The notes under the pieces are model-generated. The model made no database searches. It was not told the DNA's origin and worked only from the letters and a program-made list of their open reading frames with translations. 64,000 bases of DNA from Monosporascus cannonballus. Lineage: Eukaryota > Ascomycota > Sordariomycetes > Xylariales. The stretch lies in assembly GCA_004154925.1 (NCBI GenBank), contig QJNS01000058.1:248001-312000 (forward strand). Direction: 5' to 3'. This document shows positions 40,101-49,079 of this stretch, in pieces. Position 1 is the stretch's first letter. Every line of letters begins with the position of its first letter. The position numbers and the translations under genes are program-made.

Positions 40101-43100
40101 AATATATTAATTATATTATTTATTAACTTAATTTAATAATTACAAACCTTATTTATTATAATTATAATAATAGGTTTAAATTATTTTAAGAAAATAACCG
40201 GTTTTAAATAAATGTTAAAATTTAACTTTTCCAAATTTTATTTCTTTATTTTTTAATAATACCTTTATTTATAGTATTAATTAATTTTTTTATTAACGAA
40301 ATTAATTTTTAAGTACAATGTTTTTATATTAAAATTTATTTACCTTAATAATTTCAATAATATCTAAATATCTTTAAATTATTTAATTTTCCTTTTCGTT
40401 ATTTTCGGTTTTATTCGGATTTTTTAAATTATTATCTTATATGTTATAAAATTTATTTAATAATTAATTATTTGAATTCGGTAATTTTCTCAAGTTTTTC
40501 ACAAACGGAATTTAAAATATTTTTTATATTTCTTTTACGGTTTTCGAATCGTTGTCGGGTATTAAAATATATATTTTTATTTTATATAATATTATTATTC
40601 ACATTAAATATTTTAATATAAATATATTATATTATATCTTAAATTATTTTAACTTATTATAATAATATTTTAATCAAACATAATTTTAAATACGTTTTAT
40701 TTATATAAAAAATAATAAATATAAAATAAATTTTATATAAGATAAATAAAACCGGAAAAATTATTATTAATTTGTTATAATAATACTTAAACTGTTTCGT
40801 TAAAATAAATAATTAAATAATATAAATAAATAAAAATTTTTAAAATATTAATTAAATTATGTACGTTTATATTAAAAATAATTATTCGTAATATTTCTTT
40901 TAAATTAATCGTTAATACGGTGAACCCAATTTTCTTTTTATAATTTAAATTTAATAAAATAATTCCGATAATATTTCCATAATTCGAAATAAAAATACAT
41001 ATAATAAATTATATATTTCGTTTATTATTTTATTTAAATATTATTTATATTTTAACTTAAAATATTTAATAATTTTTATATAAATTTATTATTAAATAAT
41101 TTTAATAAAAACTATTTTTATTAATTATTTTAATAATTTTAATAAAAACTATTTTTATTAATTATTTTAATAATTACAAGATGTAAGACTTATATTATAT
41201 AATATTAAATATATTAAAACATCGAAATAAATTAATAAATAATTATAAATAAATAATTTATTAATTTAACATTTTTTCGTAATAATCGTAATTATTTTAA
41301 TAAATTATTAATATATTTTAAAAATATTAATATTTTGTTATTTTTTTTTATTTTTTAATTATTTATCCGGATAATATTTTTCGTATTTACGTTAATACTT
41401 AAACATAATTTTATACCTACTTATTATATAGGAAATATGGGTTTTTCGAGAAAAACCGAAATTATTTATTATTTCGGTCAAATATTTAAAATTTTTAATT
41501 AAATAATATATAAATTTAATACCGTTAATAAATAATATAGTACTTATTTTATAATAATAAATATTTAAGTATAAATCTTGAAATTATAAAATATATTTTT
41601 ATAATATATAATGAAAGAATTATTAAATTTTAAAAGCCATAAACGTTACCAATTACTTAAAAAACCTTTTTATATTTTAAAATTTTATTTTTAATTGTGT
41701 TTTATTAAATTTATAAAAATATTTTTTTATAAAAATTAAAATAAATCCAAATCATTATTTTATAATAATATTAAATAACATGTATCAATATAATGATAAT
41801 TTATTTTTGAATTAATAAAAGTTTTATTTTATTTTGGCCAATTTTTGCATTTTTTTTAATTTATTAACGTAAAATTTTTCAAAGTTTATTCGAAAACTTT
41901 ATACCGTAAATTTTAAAAAATTAATTAACTATTTTTTGTAAAATATATAACTTATATATATAATGCCAAACTTTTTATATCTATTAAAATTTATCGTTTA
42001 ATTTTCGATAAAACCATTTTTAAATCATTATTTATTTAATATTAAAATTATTATCCGTAATAAAAATGCGAAATTAATTAGTTATTTTTAGTTTTTTTAA
42101 AAAACGTAATAATATGTTGCTATTAAACTTATTCGATTTTATATTTTAAAGTTAGATATTAAATAAAAAATAACGTTTTTTTTATTTTCGGTTAATTTAA
42201 TAAATATTAATTTCTTAAAATAAAAATATTAAATAAAACGGAATTTAAACGTTATAATTAATTAATATATAAAACTTTAAAGGAATATTTTTAAATTTAT
42301 ATTTAATAATTACGTTAATATATATTTATATATTTTTTATATATATTTTTATTATTAATAATTTAAAAACGGTATTGTAAAATAATATTATAATTCGGAA
42401 ATATTTCTTTACAAAATTTTAATACATAAATATTAAAATGTAAAATAATTAATTAAAACAAGTATATAACCTTTAAGTATTTTTAATAATATTTAGTGTT
42501 ACTTATAATAAATAAAAATCATTTTAAAATTATTATCTTTTTAAAAAAAATAAAATAAATTCAAAATAAATAAAATTTAATATAAATATATTAATAAAAC
42601 GCTATATAATAATTATTTCAGGGTTAATTTAAACCATATATTTATTATAATTATATTAATGATTTTCTTATTAATAATTAAATTTATTTAAATTTTTTTC
42701 GATATATATTAATCCGTAAATAATTTTTATAAACCTTTTTTTTACTTTTTTAAAAAAAGTAAAATATATAAAATAATACTTATATTTTTAGCCTTTACTT
42801 ATAAGTTATTTAATTATCCGTAAATAAATTTATATAAAAGTTTTTTAATATTCCGAATTACGGTTAATTTTATTAAATATAATAATAATTTCGTTTAATA
42901 AATTTTTATTATTTTTCCTGCTAATATTCTTTTGAAATTTTAATTTTTATTAAAATTAAACCACCTAATTTTTATATTAATATTTCCAATATTCGTAATA
43001 TTTTCGGTTAATAATAAAAAGTTCGGCTTTCCGTTATATCTGGAATTAAAATCGGCGTAAATAATCCCGCATAATAAAATAGTTTTTTGGCTAAATAAAT

Positions 43101-43935
43101 TCGGTAAATTAATTTATTTTTTGTTCGGTAATTATTAATTAAATTATAAATAATTAAATTCGGAACTTAATTTTTAAATATTTTATTCCTAATTATAATT
43201 TATTTTAATTATTATTTTAATCAAAGTTATTATTTTATAAATAATAATTTTATTATAATTTATTATTATCGAAATTATTATTACTAAAGTTAAAAATTAC
43301 GAAAAATTAAAACATTATTTTAATATTATAATAAATTTAATTAAAACCATAATAAAAATTCCTTTTATAATAAACGGATAATTAGCGAAAATTTAAAAAA
43401 ATAAAAATTACGTAAATAATTGGCGATATAATATTTAAAAATTACGTAGTAATTCTTTCGAATATCGCTTACTTTTTTCCCTTTTATTAAACTTTTATAA
43501 TAAAATTATTTATTGTATTTATTTTAATTCGAACCTAAAATTATTAATATAATAAAATTAAAAAATTATCTGTTATAAGTAATATTTTAAATCCGTTACT
43601 TATTAACGATAGCCAAAATAAATTTAACCAAAATTTCAATAATTTAATTATTAATTTTTTCCCGTTATTTAAATTTATAAAATATTTATTTATTTAACGT
43701 ATAATGCAAAATAAAATAATATTATTAATTAACTTTATTTCCAAATTTGCTCAAAAAGCATTATATAAACCGATAAAATTATAACTAAAGGTATTTATAA
43801 GTAAGGTTCGGCATTATAAATAAAAGCCTAATAATAAATATGTTATTCGGATTATTTCATAATTATTTCATTATTAATATTTTTTATTAAATATATTTTA
43901 CGAAATTCGAAAATATCAAAAAAATATTTACTTAA
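34102..43935. other. 9.8 kb of AT-rich DNA with no recognisable gene
   Basis: Composition and CpG-restricted cytosines match the RIPped retroelements, so this is probably one or more decayed transposons. I could not find LTR pairs, a reverse-transcriptase or transposase motif, or a readable frame. Short features inside are a perfect 37-base tandem duplication (41100-41173) and a hairpin GGTTTTT-CGAG-AAAAACC at 41440-41457. The segments around 36480-36600 and 37620-37800 are slightly less AT-rich but yield no family. Confidence 0.55.
41100..41173. repeat. Perfect 37-base tandem duplication
   Basis: Two identical 37-base copies, 41100-41136 and 41137-41173, each starting TTTTAATAAAAACTATTTTT. 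Identity in such mutated DNA implies that the duplication arose after the RIP decay, for example by replication slippage. Confidence 0.85.
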
Positions 43936-44141
43936 TTGTCGGGATAATTATTACAGTCTTAAATGGCACCTTATAGATATACAGGGCAAAATAATGCGGT
44001 CAGGGCTCAACCTGACAACGTTCCACTTTTAAGTGGTGTAATGGCTAGACTCTTGTTCTTCTGTGCCGTAACACTTAATATCCTTAGCGTATCCAAAAAT
44101 AGTTAAAATAAGTCGAATATTAGAGTGAAACTTAGGTAATA
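43936..44141. other. GC-normal patch with two adjacent hairpins
   Basis: An abrupt return to balanced composition. It contains GTCAGG-GCTCAA-CCTGAC (43999-44016) and, six bases later, CCACTT-TT-AAGTGG (44023-44036), both perfect stems. There is no frame of useful length. It could be a structured RNA, part of a small mobile element or unrelated unique DNA. Confidence 0.5.
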
Positions 44142-44329
44142 GGATTATTACGATTATTACGAAATTTACGAAAGTTAAGATTATTAGCATTTTTACGAAA
44201 TCTACGAAAACAGGATTATTAGAATTATTGCGAGATTTACGAAGGTTAAATATATTAGAATTATTACGAAATTTTCAAAAACCAAAATTATTAGGATTAT
44301 TACGAAATGCTGATAATCTAGCGAAAACC
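44142..44329. repeat. Five-unit imperfect tandem repeat, about 35-43 bases per unit
   Basis: Units of the form (g)attattag(a/g)attattacgaaatttacgaaa start near 44142, 44179, 44214, 44251 and 44287. They diverge by point changes and short indels. The array lies at the edge of the GC-normal patch, about 1.2 kb from the P450 gene. The spacers are not unique sequences, so this is not a CRISPR array. Confidence 0.7.
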
Positions 44330-44387
44330 AAACAATAGTTATTTGTGATGATATGCACAGCTAGTCCTTATAAACTGCATTAGGGTG

Positions 44388-44411
44388 TCCAAACCCCAAA
44401 TGAGGTTTGGA
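44388..44411. other. Hairpin TCCAAACC / GGTTTGGA
   Basis: Perfect 8-base stem with an 8-base loop, within GC-normal sequence preceded by TTAGGGTG. The function is not known. Confidence 0.5.
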
Positions 44412-44471
44412 ATTGCTGACCTTTTGGTATTATAGCTAGCGTTGCACCCTCGTTATCTTATATCATTAAAT

Positions 44472-44688
44472 ATATAAATATACTTATGATTATAATTTGA
44501 ATAATACCAATTTACAACATTTATTAAAATTTAAAATTTCGTTACCCAAAATATACTTAATATTTCGAAACGTAATAATTTATTACATATATTGCTTAAA
44601 TTCCTATAATATTTCTGCTAACATAAACATGTCGGGCTTAGGTTTAATAATTAGTTAAACCGCTTAGACGTTATACGTTATAATTAGT
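44472..44688 (+). repeat. Truncated LTR of family A (R/U5 part)
   Basis: Matches the reverse complement of the R/U5 half of the family A LTRs: CGTTACCCAAAATA, CGAAACGTAATA, CTGCTAACATAAAC and the end GTTAAACCGCTTAGACGTTA, followed by about 14 bases of the inner sequence (TACGTTATAA) before homology ends. U3 and nearly all internal sequence are missing. It is a relic of a plus-strand insertion. Confidence 0.75.
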
Positions 44689-45505
44689 CGAAAATAATCA
44701 AATTAATTACGTTTAATTACAACTTAATCACGGGGCTTATTTTTTTAAATGTTAAAATCCCCATTGCTTTTAACCTAACCGTATCTCGTAACTCTGGTAT
44801 ATTTTGTTATAAAATTTATTTTTGCGTATAACAATTTCTTAAAATATTTATATAGTGTGACATAAAAAATACACTTCAAAAAGGCAGATATAAAAGAAAA
44901 AATAAAGATAATACTGATCAGTAAATTCGCAATTTGGAAATCAAATAATTAACTGTTTATGCTTGCTTTTTTTAATATCTCGAAGCGAAGCCTCTCTTTT
45001 TAATATATAACTAAACTAGACATTTATTAATTAATGGATAGGTCTCCGAATACGAGTCTCAGTTTAAATTTCAAGATTAATGCTATATTGAAGTTATTAT
45101 CTTCGTAGAACAGACCATGATATATTAGAACGTATATACTCTAAATAACCGTTAGTAAAAAAATTGTTCAATTACTAATTTCTTATTTTGATTTAATAAT
45201 TACAGAATAAATACGAGCAACTTTTTGAACATTATGAAAAGGTACGAAAAGAGACTGAAGAATTTTCCTAGCTTTCGCCACCTCGAATAGAGATAGGTCC
45301 ACTTTCCCTGGAGGGAACCTCCGGATCCCTGGAAGCAGGATTCGGACGCTGCCTCTAAGAGGGTTGTGGCAGGGTCGGCGCTGAATCTGGGATGATGCCC
45401 AACGCAACGGCTGTCTAGCTTCAAAATTTTGTGTTCTAGATCATACCAGCGTCGGGTTGACTCCCTTGTGTTAAATAAGTGAAGGTGGTGCAGCGTTCAT
45501 CCCCC
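44689..45505. other. Region 3' of the P450 gene, no gene recognised
   Basis: Composition rises from AT-rich to balanced by about 45240. On the minus strand this is downstream of the P450 stop codon and must hold its 3' UTR and polyadenylation site, but I see no decisive signal. Overlapping frames of 74 codons at 45183-45424 have no recognisable motif and I do not treat them as genes. Confidence 0.5.
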
Positions 45506-47125
45506 TTAGAACGTCACAGGAAGGTCAACAACTCCAACATCAGCATCCAGCGGAGTGAAATGGATGTTTTCGAAAGGCACGGCAACCTTGAGCTCCGGTA
45601 ACTTCTGGAACAGTGTCGCTTTGAAAGACGTGTCAGTTATGACACACTGGCGGTGCAGTAGACTGATAGATTGTAGTGGACTCACCGAATACTGTTGAGA
45701 GCTCGGCCTTCGCAAGATGCTCGCCAATGCATCTATGGTCGCCGAAGCCGAAGCCAAGGGGTTCCTCGTCCGGCCACTTTCGGTTCATGTTGAACTCGTC
45801 CGGGTCGTCGAAGATGTCTTCGTCCCTATTGGCGGACTGGTTGGACGCGATAATGCCCTCGTTTGCTTTGATGAGCTGCGGGGAGAACTGATGTTAGCAT
45901 TCAATTCGTCATTTCAAAGGATTGGCGGTGTTTGGCAACGCACCTTGCCGCCAATCTCGACGTCAACCTTGGCCGCTCTCTTCATAGCCAGTGCAGACGC
46001 CGTGTGGTAGCGAGAGAGCTCCTTGACAAAGGCGGGAGCGAGAGACGGATTGGTCTTGAGCTGGGCCAGCTGGTCAGGGTGTTGGAACAGTGTCACGACT
46101 CCCTGGAAAGCGTCAGAGGATCATGCCACACAAGAAATTGAGGCGACAGCCGTACTAGAGCGATCATGTTGACAACGGTGGCATTGCCTGCAACTAGGAG
46201 GAGGAAGGCAATTTGCACGGCATCAGGCTTGTCAAGATGCCCAGGCCTCACCTGCTCGGTGACAAGTGCGCTGATGATGTCGTCTTTGGGGTCATCCAAC
46301 CGCTTGTCTACAAGACCGGCGAGGTAACTTAGCAGCTCCCTACACGCATTTTAGTAACAGTTCTCACGGACAGATGGGGCGGACGGACTGGTTGGCCGAG
46401 GATGCCTCTCGCGCCGTGGAACTTCCACTCGTTCGGATGGCGTTCTGGCGGGTGAGGTACTCAAGGTCATTGAAGGGAACTCCCAGGAGAGTATAGATGA
46501 GCTTGATGAAGCTGTTAGTCGTGATAGCCCGGGCCTCGTGATGACCATTGCACGTACGTAAGATGGCACTGGAAGGGCGAACTCCTTGACGAGGTCGACT
46601 GGCCCGTTTGCACATCCCTTCTTCTTCAATGCGTCGAGGAGGTCATCAACGGTCTTCTGGATATATGGCTGCAGCTTCTTCACGTGGTCGGGAGTGAAAA
46701 ATGGCTCCACCATACTCCTGTGGGGGAGTTAGTCGTTGGTCCATCGGATCTCAGCCCCCTAAGCTTACCTCTGGTGCATGTGATCCGGGGGATCCATGTC
46801 GACAAACGTAGGCCTGGCCTTCGCAGCCTGCTTGCCGCCGGCACTCAGCTCCGGGAATCCCGGATGAGTGCGGACCTGTTTGGCCAATGATCAGTGGTGA
46901 TGGCGGAGGCACTAGATGGAGGATGTGGTTGAGCTGTACCTTGGAGAATCTTTCATCGGTTGCAACAAAGACGACATCCTTGTACTTGGTCACAAGCCAA
47001 GCCAGACTGCCATCAAATAGTTTCACTTGGGAGACCGGGTCGGTGGCTCGGAGACGAGCAAACTCGGCTGGCGGCTCCATGCCGGAGGCCCGCTGGAATG
47101 GGAAGCTTGGAGCATCTGCGGTCAT
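45506..47125 (-). CDS. CYP55A: Cytochrome P450 nitric oxide reductase (P450nor, CYP55A family)
   Basis: Heme-thiolate enzyme that reduces two NO to N2O with electrons taken directly from NAD(P)H (fungal denitrification, NO detoxification). Eight exons on the minus strand: 47125-46940, 46875-46769, 46717-46558, 46501-46389, 46339-46156, 46102-45944, 45875-45686, 45618-45506. They join in frame to 403 codons plus stop, the same length as the Fusarium oxysporum enzyme. All seven introns are GT-AG, 49-68 bases, several with CTAAC/CTGAC branch sites. Visible residues by this numbering: Lys62/Arg64 and Asp88 (NADH channel), I-helix AGNAT with Thr243, K-helix E278-x-x-R281, Ser286, heme loop FGFGDHRC with Cys352, and Asp393. 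No stop or frameshift and no RIP decay. There is no membrane anchor, so it is soluble as usual for CYP55. The start was chosen by homology, with an in-frame TAA ten codons upstream. I am very sure of the family. Confidence 0.96.
46502..46557 (-). other. Intron 3 of the P450 gene (acceptor choice)
   Basis: The donor GTACGT directly follows the Tyr151 codon. Two AG acceptors compete. AACAG is part of the branch-site-like GACTAACAG and would shift the frame. The next one, TCAAG, lies a suitable distance beyond the branch site and restores [13 protein letters not shown] in frame with exactly the family length. I therefore use TCAAG. Confidence 0.85.
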
Positions 47126-47162
47126 CGAGATAGCTGTGGCACTGATATACCGTTATGGGCAT
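47013..47162 (-). other. Possible upstream ORF overlapping the P450 start
   Basis: An ATG at 47162-47160, 37 bases before the P450 ATG and in another frame, opens a frame that runs past the P450 start and stops at 47013 (49 codons). It lies downstream of the TATA box, so it could be in the mRNA 5' leader. Whether it is transcribed or translated cannot be told from sequence. Confidence 0.3.
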
Positions 47163-47237
47163 GCGAAGCCGTGCTTTGGTGGAGGAAAGAGTGACTGAAA
47201 CAGGTCGCTTGTTCTGCTTGTTGCACGGTGCCGGTGG

Positions 47238-47247
47238 TATATATATA
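47238..47247 (-). promoter_or_regulatory. TATA box of the P450 gene
   Basis: TATATATATA, 113-122 bases upstream of the P450 ATG, in GC-normal DNA where such a run is unlikely by chance. The position suits a start site within the next ~50 bases and a leader of about 60-90 bases. Confidence 0.55.
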
Positions 47248-47323
47248 GTGACGGGGGTGGGTTGACGGTTCTCGGCAGCGGTGGTATTAAACATCATACA
47301 CTCGTCAACCTGGTATCATATGT

Positions 47324-47329
47324 CACGTG
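47324..47329. promoter_or_regulatory. CACGTG palindrome upstream of the P450 gene
   Basis: E-box-type palindrome about 200 bases upstream of the ATG, a possible bHLH factor site. A single six-base match is weak evidence. Confidence 0.25.
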
Positions 47330-47532
47330 CAAACCAACCATCACCTACCAGGATTCTAGGAGGCCGGCGGGCACCGCAGGGTGGGGTCGCCGGTGTTGCG
47401 CAAGGGCGACCGGTCGTGTTTGCAATGGTCAGAGTCGAATGTTTTCTGGCGTTGCACTGTCACATGTCAGATGAGTAATGGTTTGTTCTCATTCGCCAAT
47501 CTCTTTGTGGCTGGCTCTTGGATCTGTCTCTT

Positions 47533-47540
47533 CTCCGTGG
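47533..47540 (+). promoter_or_regulatory. NirA/NIT4-type nitrate regulator site CTCCGTGG
   Basis: Exact match to CTCCGHGG, the published Aspergillus NirA consensus, within the near-palindrome CTCCGTGGAG about 410 bases upstream of the P450 ATG. P450nor genes are known to be induced by nitrate or nitrite, so the site makes biological sense. I see no convincing cluster of AreA-type HGATAR sites beside it. It remains inference until tested. Confidence 0.45.
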
Positions 47541-47781
47541 AGAAGCCTCAGCCGCCGTAAAAACGAATAATGGTCTTGTTTTAAAAACATTCCACTAGCC
47601 AGAGGACGCCTAAGGGTGCTCCTGGGCCGCTCATCCTCATTACCAACCGTCTAGGGGTAGGCACCCTACCATTTGGTATATGATATTCTTCCGCATTCTG
47701 CCAAAATGAGAGTTTCTGCGAACAAATAGCCCCATTATGAGATCATCGGTCATCATGCATACGAGATTTGCTGCCGTGTTA

Positions 47782-47807
47782 GGCGCCTTACCGCCCTCTA
47801 AGGCGCC
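47782..47807. other. Hairpin GGCGCCTTA / TAAGGCGCC
   Basis: Perfect 9-base stem with the loop CCGCCCTC. GGCGCC is itself palindromic. It is about 660 bases upstream of the P450 ATG; role unknown. Confidence 0.5.
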
Positions 47808-48266
47808 GGTCTACTGTCGGTTCGATGAAGTCCTCGATTGTACCTTGCTCACTCCTCGTCCGTGGCCACGCTCTTCTTGCGGGTATGAAGACGGGGAAGA
47901 TCCTAACTGATACTTATATGAGGGTAATATGGTGTATGAAGCTATTCTACATGGGGTTCCTGGTATTTAGGTGCAGTTCGTAAACTGTCAACATGGCTGG
48001 CTGATAAACATTCTTGATCGCAATAGTACAAAGGTCCGAAGTTTCGACGAATCAAAACAAGTTAGGCGCCGACTCATAAACCATTTAATATCGATTTTGT
48101 TGTTGAAAATATATGTCCGTATGTTTCATAAATTTAAAACAAATAATCAATAAGTATACCGCGGAAGCATAAAAACAGTATTTACCGGCAATGTGAGAGA
48201 TATCTTGAGTACAAGCCCAAGAAATACATTGTCGGAAAAACCCAAGTATTTTAGAATTAGCTGCCT

Positions 48267-48584
48267 TTGCTAAAAGTTCCCGAACTGCCCCTTAGGGTGT
48301 GTTCGATGGATCTCAGCGGCCGCGAAGCTTGTAGCTTTTCGCCACTCGCTCCCCATTCGCTCCCATATAAGCATGACGCCTTTCCCTATCAGGAAGTGAT
48401 TATCGTAAGACTTCATAAGCAACGGCCGCGAAGATTTTTTAATTTACCCTTGGCATTTAGGCCTAGACCGGCTAGCTTATCGCGGCCGCTGAAGAAGCGA
48501 CCGCGACGGGAAGCTGCCGTTACGGCCATTGAAGCAGCGGCCACTTATATTGATTTTGCCCTTTATGACCTCATAAGTCGTTAG
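48267..48584 (+). other. 105-codon open frame of doubtful status
   Basis: An open plus-strand frame with ATG and stop. It overlaps the GC-rich inverted-repeat segment, so its basic, Arg/Pro-rich middle and its Ala-rich end (AAVTAIEAAATYIDFALYD) may just reflect GC-rich repeats. I do not recognise it, and no promoter or introns support it. I favour non-coding. Confidence 0.2.
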
Positions 48585-48590
48585 TCTCAT
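48289..48590. repeat. GC-rich inverted-repeat segment, possibly a non-autonomous element
   Basis: Holds CAGCGGCCGCG (48314-48324) and its exact inverse CGCGGCCGCTG (48481-48491), plus further related GCGGCC blocks (ACGGCCGCGAAG, GCAGCGGCCAC) in between and after. It begins TTAGGGTGTGTTCG, a start reminiscent of hAT-type elements. No target-site duplication or matching outer terminal repeat could be fixed, so the MITE idea is tentative. Confidence 0.4.
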
Positions 48591-48676
48591 GAGAACTATT
48601 GTCGAACATCATAGAACTATTGTCGAATATCATAAAATTATTACCAAACCTTATAAAACTGTTGTCGAACGTCGAT
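48591..48676. repeat. Four-unit imperfect tandem repeat, 21-22 bases
   Basis: Units at 48591-48612, 48613-48633, 48634-48654 and 48655-48676 follow the pattern aGAACTATTGTCGAACATCAT. The third is the most changed, in RIP-like fashion. The array marks the edge of the GC-normal island. Confidence 0.75.
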
Positions 48677-49079
48677 GCCCGATAACTGTTATACAGTTCG
48701 AGAACGTAGATATTATAGCTATTATATGCCAGTTTTGGCTAACGATAACTAGGGCAGTTATATAGGCTTTCGACCTTGTTGTTAACGAAAAAAAATAGCC
48801 GCAAAGTTATCGTGGTATTAAATTTAACGGGTTATTGGAAAGTTATTAATTAATAAAGCTTTCCGGAAAGGATATCGTTAATTACCATATTTTTAACGTT
48901 AGCGATTTCGAATTTTTTGTTATTTTTCGAATAAAGAAAATTATTTTTTTAACTTTTAAATAATAGATAAAAGATAATACATATTTTCAAGATGCAACGA
49001 ATATATCCATTCGCCAGAAATTGATAATTTTTATCTAGATATACGTTTTTAACGAACTTTAACGTAACGCTAAATTCGT
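48677..49079. other. Transition to AT-rich DNA, nothing recognised
   Basis: Composition falls steadily here. It may hold the decayed 5' part of the Harbinger-type element that becomes readable after about 49080, but I cannot place any domain. Confidence 0.45.

Larger units (their letters stand above)
47248..48266. other. Upstream region of the P450 gene, no gene recognised
   Basis: About 1 kb of GC-normal DNA. Short overlapping frames (for example 47262-47478 and 47971-48153) have no recognisable motif. It contains the regulatory-type sites listed separately and a perfect 9-base-stem hairpin at 47782-47807. It is probably promoter and intergenic sequence. Confidence 0.5.

Noticed and set aside
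34102..43935. Possible mitochondrial DNA insertion because of the high AT content
   Set aside because: No mitochondrial gene or tRNA is readable, and cytosines confined to CpG match the RIPped retroelements next to it.
44142..44329. Possible CRISPR array
   Set aside because: The repeats are degenerate, without unique spacers, and the organism is a fungus.
45183..45424. Two 74-codon minus-strand frames downstream of the P450 stop
   Set aside because: They overlap each other in different frames, show no domain, and probably lie in the 3' untranslated or intergenic region.
45676..46141. Overlapping open frames on the plus strand opposite the P450 gene
   Set aside because: They are antisense by-products of GC-rich exons; the minus-strand exons explain the sequence fully.
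47262..47478. Two overlapping frames of 65-70 codons upstream of the P450 gene
   Set aside because: No motifs, overlapping each other, and located in the likely promoter.
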